Below, piece by piece: positions 17,882-26,517 of a DNA stretch of 64,000 nucleotides. Position 1 is the stretch's first letter. Each line of letters opens with the position of its first letter. This stretch comes from UBA8401 sp041665525 (GTDB lineage Bacteria; Bacteroidota; Ignavibacteria; UBA10030; UBA8401): assembly GCA_041665525.1 (NCBI GenBank), contig JBAYIS010000005.1, positions 1-64,000 of the forward strand, read 5' to 3'. The notes below the pieces were generated by a model, which was not told the DNA's origin, searched no databases, and was given only the letters and a program-made list of their open reading frames with translations. A program made the position numbers and the translations under genes.

Positions 17882-18796
17882 ATGAAAATCCTGATTGCCG
17901 GGGGAACAGGCTTTATCGGGTCCGCCGTAATTAAATATCTTTCCGCCTTTCCGTACGACCTTCTCTTATTGACACGCGGTGAATCGCGGATGGAATTACG
18001 GGGTGCGCTGACTGTAAAGTATATCCATTGGGATCCGTACTCCCGCGGACCTTGGGAAAATGAAGTCAGCGGATGTGATGTAGTGATTAATCTGATCGGG
18101 AAGAATGTTTTCGAACAGCGGTGGAATGAACAGGTGAAGCAAGAGATCCATAACAGCAGGGTCATTCCAACAAAACTTTTGACTGAAGCTATCGGAGCAG
18201 CACAACATCCGCCCGCAGTATTGATTTCCGCATCTGCTGTTGGCTTTTATGGTAACAGGAATGATGAGAAGATCACCGAAGAAAGTACGGGGGGAAATGA
18301 TTTTCTTGCAGGCGTAGTACGGGAATGGGAAGCAGCTGCATTCGCAGCTGAAAAATTCGGCACACGCGTAGCAGTTCCGCGTATCGGACTGGTGCTGGAC
18401 TGTTCAGGCGGTATAATTGGGAAGATGCTGCTGCCATTTAAAATGTTCGTTGGCGGACCAATCGGCAGCGGAAAGCAATTTTTACCCTGGGTGCATATAC
18501 AGGACGTTGTGAGAGGGATACTGTATCCGATGGAGAATGATCAATTCCGCGGCGTCTATAATCTTGTATCACCAAACCCTGTGACAATGCTGGTCTTTGC
18601 TAAAACAATCGGATCTGTGCTCCGTCGTCCGTCTTGGTTTCCCGTTCCGAATGTTGCGTTGAACATTCTTTATGGAGAAGGAGCAACAGTGATTCTAGCA
18701 GGTCAAAAGGCTGTCCCGGAACGGCTGCGTTCTGCAGGATATGAATATTCCTTTCCGGACCTTCGTCCTGCTCTCGACAATCTGCTGATAAAATAA
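17882..18796 (+). CDS. TIGR01777-family NAD(P)-binding epimerase-like protein
   Basis: The 304-residue protein is an extended short-chain dehydrogenase. The nucleotide-binding loop is IAGGTGFIGSAV at ~4-15. The family-specific phrases are present: DVVINLIGKNVFEQRW (~64-79), LISASAVGFYGN (~110-121), EWEAAAFAAEKFGTRV and PRIGLVLD, and a C-terminal DUF1731-like domain (FPVPNVALNILYGE and VPERLRSAGYEY). The substrate of this family is not known, although it is annotated as a nucleoside-diphosphate-sugar epimerase. The start codon follows the kinase stop by two bases, which suggests one operon, but a role in signalling is not implied. It is convergent with the lipoprotein gene at 18803. Confidence 0.93.
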   Translation: MKILIAGGTGFIGSAVIKYLSAFPYDLLLLTRGESRMELRGALTVKYIHWDPYSRGPWENEVSGCDVVINLIGKNVFEQRWNEQVKQEIHNSRVIPTKLLTEAIGAAQHPPAVLISASAVGFYGNRNDEKITEESTGGNDFLAGVVREWEAAAFAAEKFGTRVAVPRIGLVLDCSGGIIGKMLLPFKMFVGGPIGSGKQFLPWVHIQDVVRGILYPMENDQFRGVYNLVSPNPVTMLVFAKTIGSVLRRPSWFPVPNVALNILYGEGATVILAGQKAVPERLRSAGYEYSFPDLRPALDNLLIK

Positions 18797-18802
18797 CCTT
18801 GC

Positions 18803-20524
18803 TTACGGAATATTCAGTTTAATATTTCCCTCCGCATCAGTGAGTATTAAAAATCCGTCGCTGCTGCCTGCGGAAAAAGAGGTTGTCGAACCGACAATTG
18901 CCAGGCCGTCGTGAAACGTTGAAATACCGGTAGCGCCGTCCAGATTCTTTCCCCCGAAAGTTTTGTTTGCGACTTCCGTTCCATCTTCATTTAATATGAG
19001 CAGCCAGGCGTCCTGAATCCCGAGCGAGTCTGTAGAACGATACCCGCAAACAGCGATCCGGTCATTAATGTAGGTGATCCCTGTTGCAGCATCATCCCTG
19101 TTTGTGCCGAATGTCTTCGTCCACAGACTGTTCCCGACGGAATCATAAGCTGCAACCAGCGCATCCCGCTGCTGGTTTTCGTCCCGGACAAATCCGCTGA
19201 AATAATATTTTCTGTTGTGTTGAAAACCTGAGAGGAACCGTGCACCGCCCGGCGCTGCAATTTCCCGTCTCCATTTTTCTTCGCCGAGAAAATTCAATCG
19301 GAGAGCGACCGCATATTCTTCTGACAGATCTGTGCTCCCCTGGGTGAATCCCGAAACGATCAATCCACCGTCCGCTGTTGCAGCGATCTGGAATGCTTCA
19401 TCGTGAAATTTTCCGCCGATCGTCCGTTCCCAAATAATCTCGAACGAGGTATCGTATTTTCTCAACACAATATCCACCCGGTCGCTGTCGGTTTCCCGGA
19501 ATCCGCAGGTCACATAACCGCTGTCTCTGGTCTGAAGGATGCTGCTTACTCCCTGCGCACCTTCCTGCAGAATGGTCTTGGCCCATTCGATGGTACCTGC
19601 GCTGTCTGTTTTGACGAACCATTGATCGGAAGGAAATTCTTTTGAAGTATTTTGTCCCGCCGCTAAATATCCGCCGTCTATCGTTTGTATGACGCAGGTA
19701 AACCACGACATATCATAACCGCCAAAGATTCGTTCCCATTGCATAACCCCGGCAGGGGAAGTCTTGATCAGCGTTCCGCCTTTTTCCAGAGAATGCGTGG
19801 AACCTGCCAGAATCAATCCCCCGTCCGCAGTGCGGGTGACTGCGCTCAGTCCGTCGAATTTTTTCCGTCCGAAGAGTGCGGTGAATTGCCGTGTTCGATG
19901 GAAAACATATTCTTTGCTCCATCCGCCGAAAATGTTCCCGATCGTCGTCGGGAGGACTCTCCAGTGATAAGAATTTTCCTTCGGCAGATTGACGGTCATT
20001 TCATTAGCGGTTGTCTTTGCATCAATAATAAGATACTCCATCGAGGTGGTATCGGAAATCTGCACGGTATAACTGATTGTGTTTTCGATTGGGAGCCACT
20101 TCAATGTGATCAGCGAATCTGTAATGACGGAATGCTGCTGCGGCGAAACGATCTGTACCTGCGGTTTTGTTGTTCTCATCACATCAACGTCCACGGCGGA
20201 TGAGTATCCCGCATTTCCTGTTGGATCAACCGCTATAGCGCTGATCCGATGGGAACGGCCGTCTCCCCAGTAATCGCTGTACCAATAAAAAGTGTACGGC
20301 GGAGAGCTCTTTTTTTCGAGAAAGACTCCATCGATGTACAATGATACGCCGACAACAGCATCATTGTCCGTAGCAGTGACGCCAATGGAAATGGGCTCGC
20401 CGACATCATCATTCTCTGGTTCGTTCACTCGGACTTCCGGAGGAATGCGGTCAATATTATCGGGCGTGCTGCACCCGACAAGGATGGAGAATAGTAGTGC
20501 AAAAAAAAGAAGAGTGTGTCTCAT
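18803..20524 (-). CDS. Lipoprotein with Ig-like domains and a delta-60/propeller-like repeat region
   Basis: The 573-residue protein has a lipoprotein signal, with lipobox LVGC and the acylated Cys18. Residues ~28-115 resemble a bacterial Ig-like domain (PPEVRVNEPENDD, ISAIAVDPTGNAGYS) and ~118-210 a fibronectin type III-like one. From ~215 to the end, a unit of ~50 residues repeats about seven times, with signatures such as TADGGLILAGST, TIDGGYLAAGQ, TRDSGYVTCGF, TADGGLIVSGFT. These fit delta-60 repeats or a beta-propeller. No catalytic site is visible; a role in surface binding is a guess. It starts three bases after the stop of the GGT gene, so the two are co-transcribed. Confidence 0.82.
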   Translation of the reverse strand: MRHTLLFFALLFSILVGCSTPDNIDRIPPEVRVNEPENDDVGEPISIGVTATDNDAVVGVSLYIDGVFLEKKSSPPYTFYWYSDYWGDGRSHRISAIAVDPTGNAGYSSAVDVDVMRTTKPQVQIVSPQQHSVITDSLITLKWLPIENTISYTVQISDTTSMEYLIIDAKTTANEMTVNLPKENSYHWRVLPTTIGNIFGGWSKEYVFHRTRQFTALFGRKKFDGLSAVTRTADGGLILAGSTHSLEKGGTLIKTSPAGVMQWERIFGGYDMSWFTCVIQTIDGGYLAAGQNTSKEFPSDQWFVKTDSAGTIEWAKTILQEGAQGVSSILQTRDSGYVTCGFRETDSDRVDIVLRKYDTSFEIIWERTIGGKFHDEAFQIAATADGGLIVSGFTQGSTDLSEEYAVALRLNFLGEEKWRREIAAPGGARFLSGFQHNRKYYFSGFVRDENQQRDALVAAYDSVGNSLWTKTFGTNRDDAATGITYINDRIAVCGYRSTDSLGIQDAWLLILNEDGTEVANKTFGGKNLDGATGISTFHDGLAIVGSTTSFSAGSSDGFLILTDAEGNIKLNIP

Positions 20525-20527
20525 AGG

Positions 20528-22222
20528 TCAATATCCTGATGCAGTGCCATATCCGCGAGGATCGGCAGCACCGTAAAGTATTCCGTGAATGGTGTCGATG
20601 ATAATCCCTTCCGCAAGACCGCTCGTTCCTTCGCGTTCGGACAGCGTATGTCCCATTACATGGAGTTTTTCCACAGTATCCATAGAGAGTCCGCGTTTTT
20701 CGTAATAGACAGTGTCTGGAATCCATTGATGATGGATGCGCGGCGCATCGATCGCCTGTCGGATGTTCATCCCGAAATCGATGACATTACAGATCACTTG
20801 CATCACTGTTGTGATGATGGTCGTTCCTCCCGGAGTTCCAATCACCATAAACGGTGCACCGTCTTTCAGCACGATTGTTGGAGTCATGGACGAGAGCATC
20901 CGTTTTCCCGGCTGGATCTCGTTCGCCACATTACCGACAGCTCCATAGACATTCGGCACTCCCGGCTTTGCAGAAAAATCATCCATCTCATTGTTGAGAA
21001 GGAATCCAGCTCCGTCCACGGCAACAAAATTGCCGAAACTGCCGTTCAGTGTGGTGGTAACGCTAACGCAATTCCGCCATTTATCGACAATGGAATAGTG
21101 CGTTGTCTGTTCATGCTCGCGGGGCGGAGGAATACCATGTGATATAACCGAACTACTGCCTGCAGATATCGTGTCAATCGATCCTCGAAGTTCTTTTGCA
21201 TATGCTTTGGATGTAAGCCATTCGACGGGGACTGAGTAAAAATCCGGATCGCCGAGATGTTCCGCCCGGTCCGCATATACCCGGCGCATAGCTTCAATGT
21301 ACCGATGGAGCGTCCCGGCAGAATTGTGACCGTACGATTTCAGCTCATATTGTTCAAGAATATTCAGCAACTGGATTAAAGCAATTCCTCCGGAACTCGC
21401 CGGCGGTTGGGAGATGATCTCAAATCCACGGTAGGTTCCTTTCACCGGTTCATGGATAAGCGAACGGTAATTTTCCAGATCGGAATGTGTAATTAATCCG
21501 CCGCCCCGTTCCATTTCCTTCACAATCAGGTCGGCGGTTTTCCCTTTGTAAAAACCGTCGCGTCCCTTTTCTGCAATCCGCTTCAGTGTTTTTCCTAGAT
21601 CGGCCTGAGTCCATTTTTCACCTTCGCGGAATATTGAATCCTTGCTGGTAAAATATTTTTTGCTCCCCGGAAATTTTTCGAACGAACTCCGTGCTTTGTT
21701 GAGTCCGTCGGCAAGTTCGGGAGGGAGAGGAAATCCGTTTATGGCAAGATCGATAGCGGGTTTCATCACCTGGCGGCGGGACATTGTTCCGTATCGTTCC
21801 AGCGCGGCCAACAATCCATCTACACTCCCCGGTACGCCGGCAGCAAGATGTCCGAGGGTACTTTTTTCCTTGATGAAATTCTTATTGCTGTCCAGAAACA
21901 TATCCCGTGATGCGCCGGACGGCGCTGTTTCCCTATAATCGATCGTCACACATTTACCGTCCGCGAAACGGATATTCATAAATCCACCCCCGGCAATATT
22001 CCCTGCCGCGGGATAGGTCACCGCCAGCGCGAATCCCACTGCCACGGCAGCATCGACCGCATTTCCTCCCTGCTTCAGTATCTGCATACCGACTGTTGAT
22101 GCAAAGGGATCGGCTGTGACTGCCATCCCGTTCTTTGCCTTTACTGGCGTACGGGAAAATGCATTGTGAAAAGGGGAGAGTATCAACAACAGGAAAAGGA
22201 GCGGCAGAAAAGTGTTTTTCAT
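20528..22222 (-). CDS. ggt: Gamma-glutamyltransferase (glutathione hydrolase)
   Basis: The 564-residue proenzyme starts with a signal peptide (MKNTFLPLLFLLLILSPFHNAFS), so it works in the periplasm. The large-subunit motifs GNAVDAAVAVGFALAVTYP, GNIAGGGF and IDYRETAP are intact. The autocleavage site is TTHYSIVD with Thr373 as the nucleophile, and the small subunit has TTTLNGSFG, GFLLNNEMDDF and TPGGTTI-like (GTPGGTTIITTV). The family cleaves gamma-glutamyl bonds, mainly in glutathione, and feeds glutamate and cysteinylglycine to the cell. Its start codon is 11 bases after the T-run of the ssb terminator, with no clear ribosome binding site. The lipoprotein gene follows. Confidence 0.95.
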   Translation of the reverse strand: MKNTFLPLLFLLLILSPFHNAFSRTPVKAKNGMAVTADPFASTVGMQILKQGGNAVDAAVAVGFALAVTYPAAGNIAGGGFMNIRFADGKCVTIDYRETAPSGASRDMFLDSNKNFIKEKSTLGHLAAGVPGSVDGLLAALERYGTMSRRQVMKPAIDLAINGFPLPPELADGLNKARSSFEKFPGSKKYFTSKDSIFREGEKWTQADLGKTLKRIAEKGRDGFYKGKTADLIVKEMERGGGLITHSDLENYRSLIHEPVKGTYRGFEIISQPPASSGGIALIQLLNILEQYELKSYGHNSAGTLHRYIEAMRRVYADRAEHLGDPDFYSVPVEWLTSKAYAKELRGSIDTISAGSSSVISHGIPPPREHEQTTHYSIVDKWRNCVSVTTTLNGSFGNFVAVDGAGFLLNNEMDDFSAKPGVPNVYGAVGNVANEIQPGKRMLSSMTPTIVLKDGAPFMVIGTPGGTTIITTVMQVICNVIDFGMNIRQAIDAPRIHHQWIPDTVYYEKRGLSMDTVEKLHVMGHTLSEREGTSGLAEGIIIDTIHGILYGAADPRGYGTASGY

Positions 22223-22231
22223 TCAGGTCGG

Positions 22232-22265
22232 GAAAAAAGAAGCCCTGCCGGATCAAGACAGGGCT
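22232..22265 (-). terminator. Rho-independent terminator after ssb
   Basis: On the minus strand AGCCCTG pairs with CAGGGCT around an 11-base loop and is followed by TTC and TTTTTT. It lies 26 bases after the ssb stop and only 10 bases before the GGT start codon, so GGT is either read through or has its own promoter overlapping the hairpin. Confidence 0.82.
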
Positions 22266-22290
22266 ATTGCGTTGTTAAATGCTTTTGATA

Positions 22291-22719
22291 TTAAAATGGA
22301 AGATCATCATCTTTAGGAGAATCCATTTGCTGAGGAGCAGATTCGGTAGCTGTACTGCTGTTGCTGTTGTTTGGTCCTCTTCCACCGCCGCCGCCATCCA
22401 ACATAATCAACTGATCGGCAACGATCTCGGTAACATAGCGCTTAATTCCGTCTTTTTCGTAATTTCGGGTTTGCAGTTTTCCTTCCAGGTAGACTTTTTT
22501 CCCTTTTTTCAGATATTCACCGCAGATTTCTGCGAGTTTTCTCCATGCTACTATATTATGCCATTCCGTCTTCTCTTGTTGATTACCGTCCTGATCTTTC
22601 CAGCTTTCGCTTGTTGCTATGGAAAATGTGGCAACAGCAACGCCGCTGGGCGTGTACTTCAATTCGGGGTCTTTTCCCAAATTACCGATCAATTGAACCT
22701 TGTTTAAACTACGTGACAT
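22291..22719 (-). CDS. ssb: Single-stranded DNA-binding protein
   Basis: The 142-residue protein starts with the OB fold, residues 1-108: LNKVQLIGNLGKDPEL, VATFSIATSESW, TEWHNIVAWRKLAE and KGKKVYLEGKLQTR are all standard for SSB. A glycine- and serine-rich linker (~109-132) leads to the acidic tip DDDLPF, which recruits replication and repair proteins. The length is slightly short but normal for the phylum. It is followed by its own terminator. Confidence 0.97.
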   Translation of the reverse strand: MSRSLNKVQLIGNLGKDPELKYTPSGVAVATFSIATSESWKDQDGNQQEKTEWHNIVAWRKLAEICGEYLKKGKKVYLEGKLQTRNYEKDGIKRYVTEIVADQLIMLDGGGGGRGPNNSNSSTATESAPQQMDSPKDDDLPF

Positions 22720-22879
22720 TAGACCTCCATTAGGTGTTTAGTGATTTACGCGAGAAACATACCATTTTTGGAAAATAGAGTCAAGCAATAGAAGCTCTCA
22801 CGGTCCGGAAAGGCAAGATATTTGCGAAAAATATATTGTCGAATGCGTCACAATTAATAATTCAATAATAAATATTGTA

Positions 22880-22907
22880 TTGATTTGAAAAATTGATTCA
22901 GTATATT
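22880..22907 (+). promoter_or_regulatory. Possible sigma-70-type promoter of the 22986 gene
   Basis: TTGATT (22880-22885) and TATATT (22902-22907) are spaced by 16 bases in a very AT-rich stretch. It would give a leader of about 70 bases before the ATG at 22986. Promoter consensus in this phylum differs between sigma factors, so this is tentative. Confidence 0.35.
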
Positions 22908-22985
22908 ATCCTAATTGTTTACCTCATGTATATCTCGAAACATACTAACCTCAATCTACCCATCTAATACAAAGGAGAGAAAAGA

Positions 22986-25922
22986 ATGCGAAAAACTCTA
23001 CTATCACTATTTCTATTCTTGATGCTGGCAGGCGGAACACTTTCTGCTCAGCTGCTGACTGAAGATTTTAACTATACAACAGGTCAATTTCTTAATGTGA
23101 ACGGTTGGAGTGCTCATAGCGGCACGGGTACCGGACCGATTGCAGTGAGCGCAGCCGGACTTACGTATACTGACTATGCAGGATCCGCAATTGGAAATGC
23201 TGCCGATGTTTTTGGCAGCGGTGAAGATGTGAATCGAGGATTCACCGAACAATATAAAGATGGTTCAACGATTTATCTTTCGGCACTATTGAACGTGACC
23301 GAGGCTGCCAATAGTTTAACCGGCGGTTATTTCTTGCATCTTGGTGATCGTGTAAGCGGGACATCGTTTACCACATTTGCAGCAAGAGTTTTTGCTAAAG
23401 TCGATGCTTCCGGAAATGTTAATTTCGGATTTGCAAATACTTCTACCGTAACGTACTCGGCTACGAATTTTGCAAAGAACACAACGTATCTTCTTGTTGT
23501 AAAATATAAAATCAATAAATCCGGCGTGGATACAACATCGCTTTGGATCATTCCTTCAGGCGTTCCCGCAAACGAAGCAGCAGCAGGTGCACCGTTGCTG
23601 ACAGATAATACTTTGAATGGCGCAGACATCATTGACGCGATCGGCCTGCGTCAAGCGTCGAATATTCCTGATGTTGTCGTTGACGGGATTCGCATTGGAA
23701 CGACATGGGATGCCAGCGTACTCGGCGGAACCGAACCGATTATTGAATGGTCGAAAAAGAGCATCGCTTTCGGTCAGGTCTATGTCGGATCAAGCGTAAT
23801 TGATACAGTCATCGTTACCAATACAGGTCTGACAACACTGAACATCTCGGCCGTCAGTTCCACCGACGCAGTTGTTACAGTCTCTCCCTCAAATGCAGTG
23901 ATTAATGCAGCAGCATCACAGGAATTTATCGTTACCTATACACCGACCGGTGCAGCAACACTTTCCGGCGGTATTGCGTTTACCAGTGATGCAACTTCTT
24001 CGCCGGATACCATCACGTTCGCAGGTGAAGCGTTGCCGTTTGTTCCGATCGCAGATTTCACTCCGTTGTCGATCGATTTCGGTAAAGTGAATGTCGGCAG
24101 TTCCGTGTCCGACACGATCACAGTGGTAAACTCAGGCGTGGATACGCTGAAGATCTCCAGCGTAACATCCGGTGTTGTAGATTACGTTGTCGTCCCAACG
24201 GACGGCATGGTACTGCCGGGCGATTCGTTGAAATTTGGCGTCACATTCACCCCCTCGACAGCAGAAGTATTTGCTACGTCGATTACTTTCAATCACAACG
24301 CAGAAGTTCCGGTGACTAAAGTTGCTGTTACCGGCCAGGGAGTGGAAGCAGGATTCACTGCATCGACATTGTTCATTGATTTTGGAAATGTATGGAAAGA
24401 TTCTGTCGCAACGGACAGCGTTATCGTATCGAACAGCAGCACCACGCTGCAGCTGGTCATCGATTCTGTCAAATCGACGAATGAATTGTTCACCGTTACA
24501 CCGACAAGCGGAAGCATTGATACTTCATCGGCGGCAACGTTCGTCGTCACTTTCGCTCCGACTGCTAAGGGCCCACAGGTTGGCGAGGTTATTTTCTATA
24601 GCAATGCTCCAAGCATGATCGACACCGTGGCGGTTTCCGGATTCGGTGCTATTCCCGAACCGGTATTTGCTGTAATGCCTGCGACAATCAACTACTCCGG
24701 TGTGTTGGTGGGTACATCGAAGATGGACAGCGTTATGGTGACGAACATGGGGACTGATACACTGAATATCTCCGGCGTGACTTCGTCCAACGCACAGTTT
24801 GTGGTCACACCAACTTCTGCAACGCTTGATACGATGGCATCCCAAATGTTCTATATTACATTCTCGCCAACATCGGCTGGTCCGCAATCCGCAGCGATTG
24901 TGTTTGCTTCCAATACCGAAGCGGGTTTTGATACAGTTGGAGTTTTCGGCAGCAGCATCCCGACAGTGACCATTGCTGAAGCACGGAAAGACGTTAATGC
25001 TGATCTGAAGCCGGATTATTCCATATCGAAGGACACGCTGGTTATTTATGGTATCGTCACTTCCGGAAACTTCCAGTCGTCTGGAACATCGTATTTCATT
25101 CAGGATGCAACCGCCGGTATCAACGTGTTCTCGTTCGATCCTGCTGAAACGCAGTATGTCATCGGTGATTCCGTAATGGTGATCGGTAAAGTCGCGCAAT
25201 TCAGAGGACTGACCGAATTCACACCGCTTGCAGCGACCGATGTGTATTTCAAGATCCTGAAGCATGATGCAATCGTTCCGAGTCCGAAATGGCTGTATGC
25301 ACACGATTTCACAACGAACGTCGAAACGTATGAAGGCTCGTTGATTAAATTGGATACGTTGTATAAGATTTCCGGCACGTGGCCTGCCTCGCAGTCGAAT
25401 GCAAGCATTTTCATGACAAATGCGGCAGGGACAGATACGATCCAGTTTTTCATCGATTTCGATTCGAACATTGGCGGAAGCACAGAACCGATTTATCCTA
25501 TTAATGTGATTGGCGTTGTAAGCCAGTATTCTTCCGGCTCATCCGTCTTTAATAATGGTTATGAGATCGTACCGCGCAGCACCGATGACTTTGTGCATAC
25601 ACCGGGAATTGCCGGAGTGCGTGATGCGTTCGCAGGAATTCCGGATAACTTTGAGCTCTATAACAACTATCCGAATCCTTTCAACCCGTCAACGATGATC
25701 CGTTTCGCATTACCGAATGCTGCAACCGCGAAACTGGTTGTCTATGATATGCTCGGCCGCGAAGTGAGAACATTGCTGAATGGAAACTTCGATGCAGGAT
25801 ATCATCAGATCGCATGGAACGGCAGAAACAATGAAGGAGTTTCGGTCTCGACAGGGATGTATCTCTATCGCATCGAAGCGGGTTCATTTGTTTCGACAAA
25901 GAAAATGTTGTTGATGAAATAA
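22986..25922 (+). CDS. Large secreted choice-of-anchor D protein with T9SS sorting domain
   Basis: The 978-residue protein has a signal peptide (MRKTLLSLFLFLMLAGGTLSA) behind AAGGAGAGAAAAGA. Residues ~25-245 form an unrecognised, probably beta-rich domain. Four ASPM/SPD-2/Hydin-like repeats of ~105 residues follow (~255-665), each with an IDFGKVNVGSSV-type opening, a VTNTG-like centre and a FTPT ending. This pattern is named choice-of-anchor D. Residues ~670-880 include an OB-fold-like stretch (LVIYGIVTSGNF, YFIQDATAGI, VMVIGKVAQF) of the DUF5689/YhcR type. The last ~85 residues open with YNNYPNPFNPST and end KKMLLMK, a T9SS sorting domain. It is probably surface-attached or released; the substrate is unknown. 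A strong terminator follows. Confidence 0.88.
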   Translation: MRKTLLSLFLFLMLAGGTLSAQLLTEDFNYTTGQFLNVNGWSAHSGTGTGPIAVSAAGLTYTDYAGSAIGNAADVFGSGEDVNRGFTEQYKDGSTIYLSALLNVTEAANSLTGGYFLHLGDRVSGTSFTTFAARVFAKVDASGNVNFGFANTSTVTYSATNFAKNTTYLLVVKYKINKSGVDTTSLWIIPSGVPANEAAAGAPLLTDNTLNGADIIDAIGLRQASNIPDVVVDGIRIGTTWDASVLGGTEPIIEWSKKSIAFGQVYVGSSVIDTVIVTNTGLTTLNISAVSSTDAVVTVSPSNAVINAAASQEFIVTYTPTGAATLSGGIAFTSDATSSPDTITFAGEALPFVPIADFTPLSIDFGKVNVGSSVSDTITVVNSGVDTLKISSVTSGVVDYVVVPTDGMVLPGDSLKFGVTFTPSTAEVFATSITFNHNAEVPVTKVAVTGQGVEAGFTASTLFIDFGNVWKDSVATDSVIVSNSSTTLQLVIDSVKSTNELFTVTPTSGSIDTSSAATFVVTFAPTAKGPQVGEVIFYSNAPSMIDTVAVSGFGAIPEPVFAVMPATINYSGVLVGTSKMDSVMVTNMGTDTLNISGVTSSNAQFVVTPTSATLDTMASQMFYITFSPTSAGPQSAAIVFASNTEAGFDTVGVFGSSIPTVTIAEARKDVNADLKPDYSISKDTLVIYGIVTSGNFQSSGTSYFIQDATAGINVFSFDPAETQYVIGDSVMVIGKVAQFRGLTEFTPLAATDVYFKILKHDAIVPSPKWLYAHDFTTNVETYEGSLIKLDTLYKISGTWPASQSNASIFMTNAAGTDTIQFFIDFDSNIGGSTEPIYPINVIGVVSQYSSGSSVFNNGYEIVPRSTDDFVHTPGIAGVRDAFAGIPDNFELYNNYPNPFNPSTMIRFALPNAATAKLVVYDMLGREVRTLLNGNFDAGYHQIAWNGRNNEGVSVSTGMYLYRIEAGSFVSTKKMLLMK

Positions 25923-25943
25923 CATCCCATACTGTTTCCATAC

Positions 25944-25975
25944 AAACGCCGCTCAGTGTACGCTGAGCGGCGTTT
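25944..25975 (+). terminator. Strong palindromic terminator after the choice-of-anchor D gene
   Basis: AAACGCCGCTCAG and CTGAGCGGCGTTT pair perfectly over 13 positions around a six-base loop. The T-run is short (TTT then GCTGTTTTAA), so it may act on both strands. Confidence 0.75.
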
Positions 25976-26242
25976 GCTGTTTTAAATACGACGAACACCT
26001 CCGATTTCTTTTCCGTTACGGGATTGGGAAGACGCGAATGTATAATTCCTCAACACGTCCATTGAACGATCATATGTTGAAATCAGACGCTTTCTTATTG
26101 TCAGAACCATTCATTTTTCTTTCCTGATTTTGCAAAATCACTCCTTCCATTTGACTGTTTTTCCTTGTTTTATTCTCAGTCCCTCTATGGCATTATAATT
26201 GAGTGTTAGAAGTACATAATATTATAATTTATGGAGTACCGT
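25976..26242. other. Intergenic region before the oxidoreductase operon
   Basis: No gene is visible in these ~270 bases. A TATAAT hexamer at 26194-26199 lies about 45 bases before the first start codon in an AT-rich stretch; no convincing -35 box is 16-18 bases upstream. Confidence 0.4.
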
Positions 26243-26503
26243 ATGATCTCCGGAACAGTCACTATCGCAACTGAAATTTGTAAAGGATGCGAACTCTGCA
26301 TCGTCTCATGTCCGCAGGACAGCCTTGGACTTTCTACTTCCATCAACCGAAAAGGATACCGCTTCGCACAACTCGTCAAAGACAACTGCACGGGATGTGT
26401 TAATTGTGCTTTAGTATGCCCGGATTCTGCTATCACCGTCTATCGTGAAAAGAAGTCCGCAAAACGCGCGTCGCACCCAGTTATGGCAACGCACGCAGCG
26501 TAG
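26243..26503 (+). CDS. 2-oxoacid:ferredoxin oxidoreductase, delta (ferredoxin-like) subunit
   Basis: The 86-residue protein is a two-cluster ferredoxin. CKGCELCIVSCP and CTGCVNCALVCP each supply four cysteines for a [4Fe-4S] cluster. It is the electron-relay subunit of the enzyme encoded by the next three genes, moving electrons from the thiamine centre to soluble ferredoxin. I chose the ATG at 26243 because GGAG lies six bases upstream; a further ATG at 26231 overlaps that GGAG. The tail, rich in Lys, Arg and Ala, is not conserved in the family. The alpha-subunit gene follows after 14 bases. Confidence 0.93.
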   Translation: MISGTVTIATEICKGCELCIVSCPQDSLGLSTSINRKGYRFAQLVKDNCTGCVNCALVCPDSAITVYREKKSAKRASHPVMATHAA

Positions 26504-26517
26504 AAAGAGAGTATACT

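Noticed and set aside
24525..25304. A 259-codon minus-strand frame opposite the choice-of-anchor D gene
   Set aside because: It covers the repeat region of a clear secreted protein on the plus strand and has a biased, antisense-like composition.
26150..26242. A full sigma-70 promoter before the oxidoreductase operon
   Set aside because: A TATAAT hexamer is present, but no fitting -35 box is at the right distance.
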